Source of the DNA: Corynebacterium minutissimum
Lineage (GTDB): Bacteria > Actinomycetota > Actinomycetes > Mycobacteriales > Mycobacteriaceae
Direction: 5' to 3'
Length of the DNA stretch: 49,801 bases
Assembly (NCBI RefSeq): GCF_000988205.1
Contig: NZ_LAYQ01000029.1
Location: 1-49,801 of the forward strand
The translations under genes were made by a program, and so were the position numbers. The notes under the pieces are model-generated. The model was not told where the DNA came from and searched no databases. It was given only the letters and a program-made list of their open reading frames with translations. Each line of letters starts with the position of its first letter. Position 1 is the first letter of the stretch. This document shows positions 49,463 to 49,801 of this stretch, piece after piece.

Positions 49463-49801
49463 GTAGGGGTCCCTGGTGTGAAGATGAAAGTTCCTACACA
49501 ACCATCTACACCCACCAGGGACCCGTACTGTGAAGCCTACTGGAAACCTCGTTGCTGACACTATCTGCCGTACCGCGGAAATCGGGCTTGCTATCACCGG
49601 TGCTGCTGATGCCGGACCGCTGACCATCATTGACTACGCCAGTAGCCGTTATCGGCGTGTGCCCGGACTGCGGACAGTCAGGAAAGCTGCGCGACCACAT
49701 CACCCGTCGACTCGTTGATCTTCCCGTTGTTGGATTCCCCACCAGGCTGCACGTAAAAGTTCCTAGGTTCCGGTGCACAGCCGCCTCATGTAAGAGAAGA
49801 T
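49463..49801 (+). mobile_element. Left part of an ISL3-like insertion sequence, continues beyond the window
   Basis: The element begins near 49463, just past the truncated acetyltransferase. It contains GGGTCCCTGGTG (49467-49478) and its exact inverted copy CACCAGGGACCC (49513-49524), which can form a hairpin right before the transposase start. Hairpins of this kind are known in insertion sequences to shield the transposase from outside transcripts. The other end is not in the window. Confidence 0.7.
49530..49801 (+). pseudogene. ISL3-family transposase, N-terminal part, frame broken and cut by the window end
   Basis: Starts MKPTGNLVADTICRTAEIGL. After SSRY the frame is lost, but the neighbouring frame continues GVCPDCGQSGKLRDH, DLPVVGFPTRLHVKVPRF and RCTAASC, the zinc-finger (CPDC...C...C) and following strands of ISL3-type transposases. 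One base fewer near 49650 joins them. The DDE domain would lie beyond the end of the window. Confidence 0.7.

Overview
The window is chromosomal DNA from a high-GC actinobacterium, almost certainly a Corynebacterium. The evidence is the run dapB-thyX-dapA-rnj-ftsK-terC-pgsA-cinA-clgR-pspA-bioYMN-recA-recX-gluABCD-miaB, the DUF222/HNH protein, and many starts that look leaderless (a -10-like hexamer 6-10 nt before ATG or GTG with no Shine-Dalgarno sequence). The species cannot be named from this alone.

Layout. 1-3.6 kb: a 5'-truncated type ISP restriction-modification enzyme whose remaining part starts just after a G10 tract. 3.7-4.7 kb: two paralogous small membrane proteins. 4.9-9.5 kb: GH25 muramidase, a spermidine synthase-like protein, mnmA, a bacterial PH-domain protein and a MetE-like protein. 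9.6-16.3 kb: an accessory block with a DUF1963 protein, an AAA ATPase, a VapBC pair, a CmtR/CadD metal-resistance pair, and an operon of winged-helix regulator, beta-lactamase-fold serine hydrolase and small membrane protein; the last two have a decayed partial copy on the other side of the cmtR-cadD pair. 16.3-23.3 kb: exonuclease, ligA, two tandem HAD phosphatases, an ACT-domain protein, gatC and gatA. 23.4-24.8 kb: an HNH-endonuclease-like gene preceded by three related hairpins. 25.1-49.1 kb: the conserved core, with lysine/DAP and thymidylate synthesis, RNase J, FtsK, a TerC gene under a yybP-ykoY-type (Mn2+) riboswitch, phospholipid synthesis, the ClgR/PspA envelope-stress pair, a biotin ECF transporter with a BioQ-like operator, RecA/RecX, the glutamate ABC transporter, MiaB and an old-yellow-enzyme reductase. 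49.1 kb to the end: a GNAT acetyltransferase fragment cut off by an ISL3-like insertion sequence that runs off the window.

An important caution is that about ten reading frames are broken by what looks like one missing or one extra base, often in a short homopolymer. They include ftsK, gatA and mnmA, whose loss is not expected to be tolerated, so many of these breaks are probably sequence or assembly errors rather than biology. Coordinates for those genes span both frames. No tRNA, rRNA or CRISPR array was recognised.
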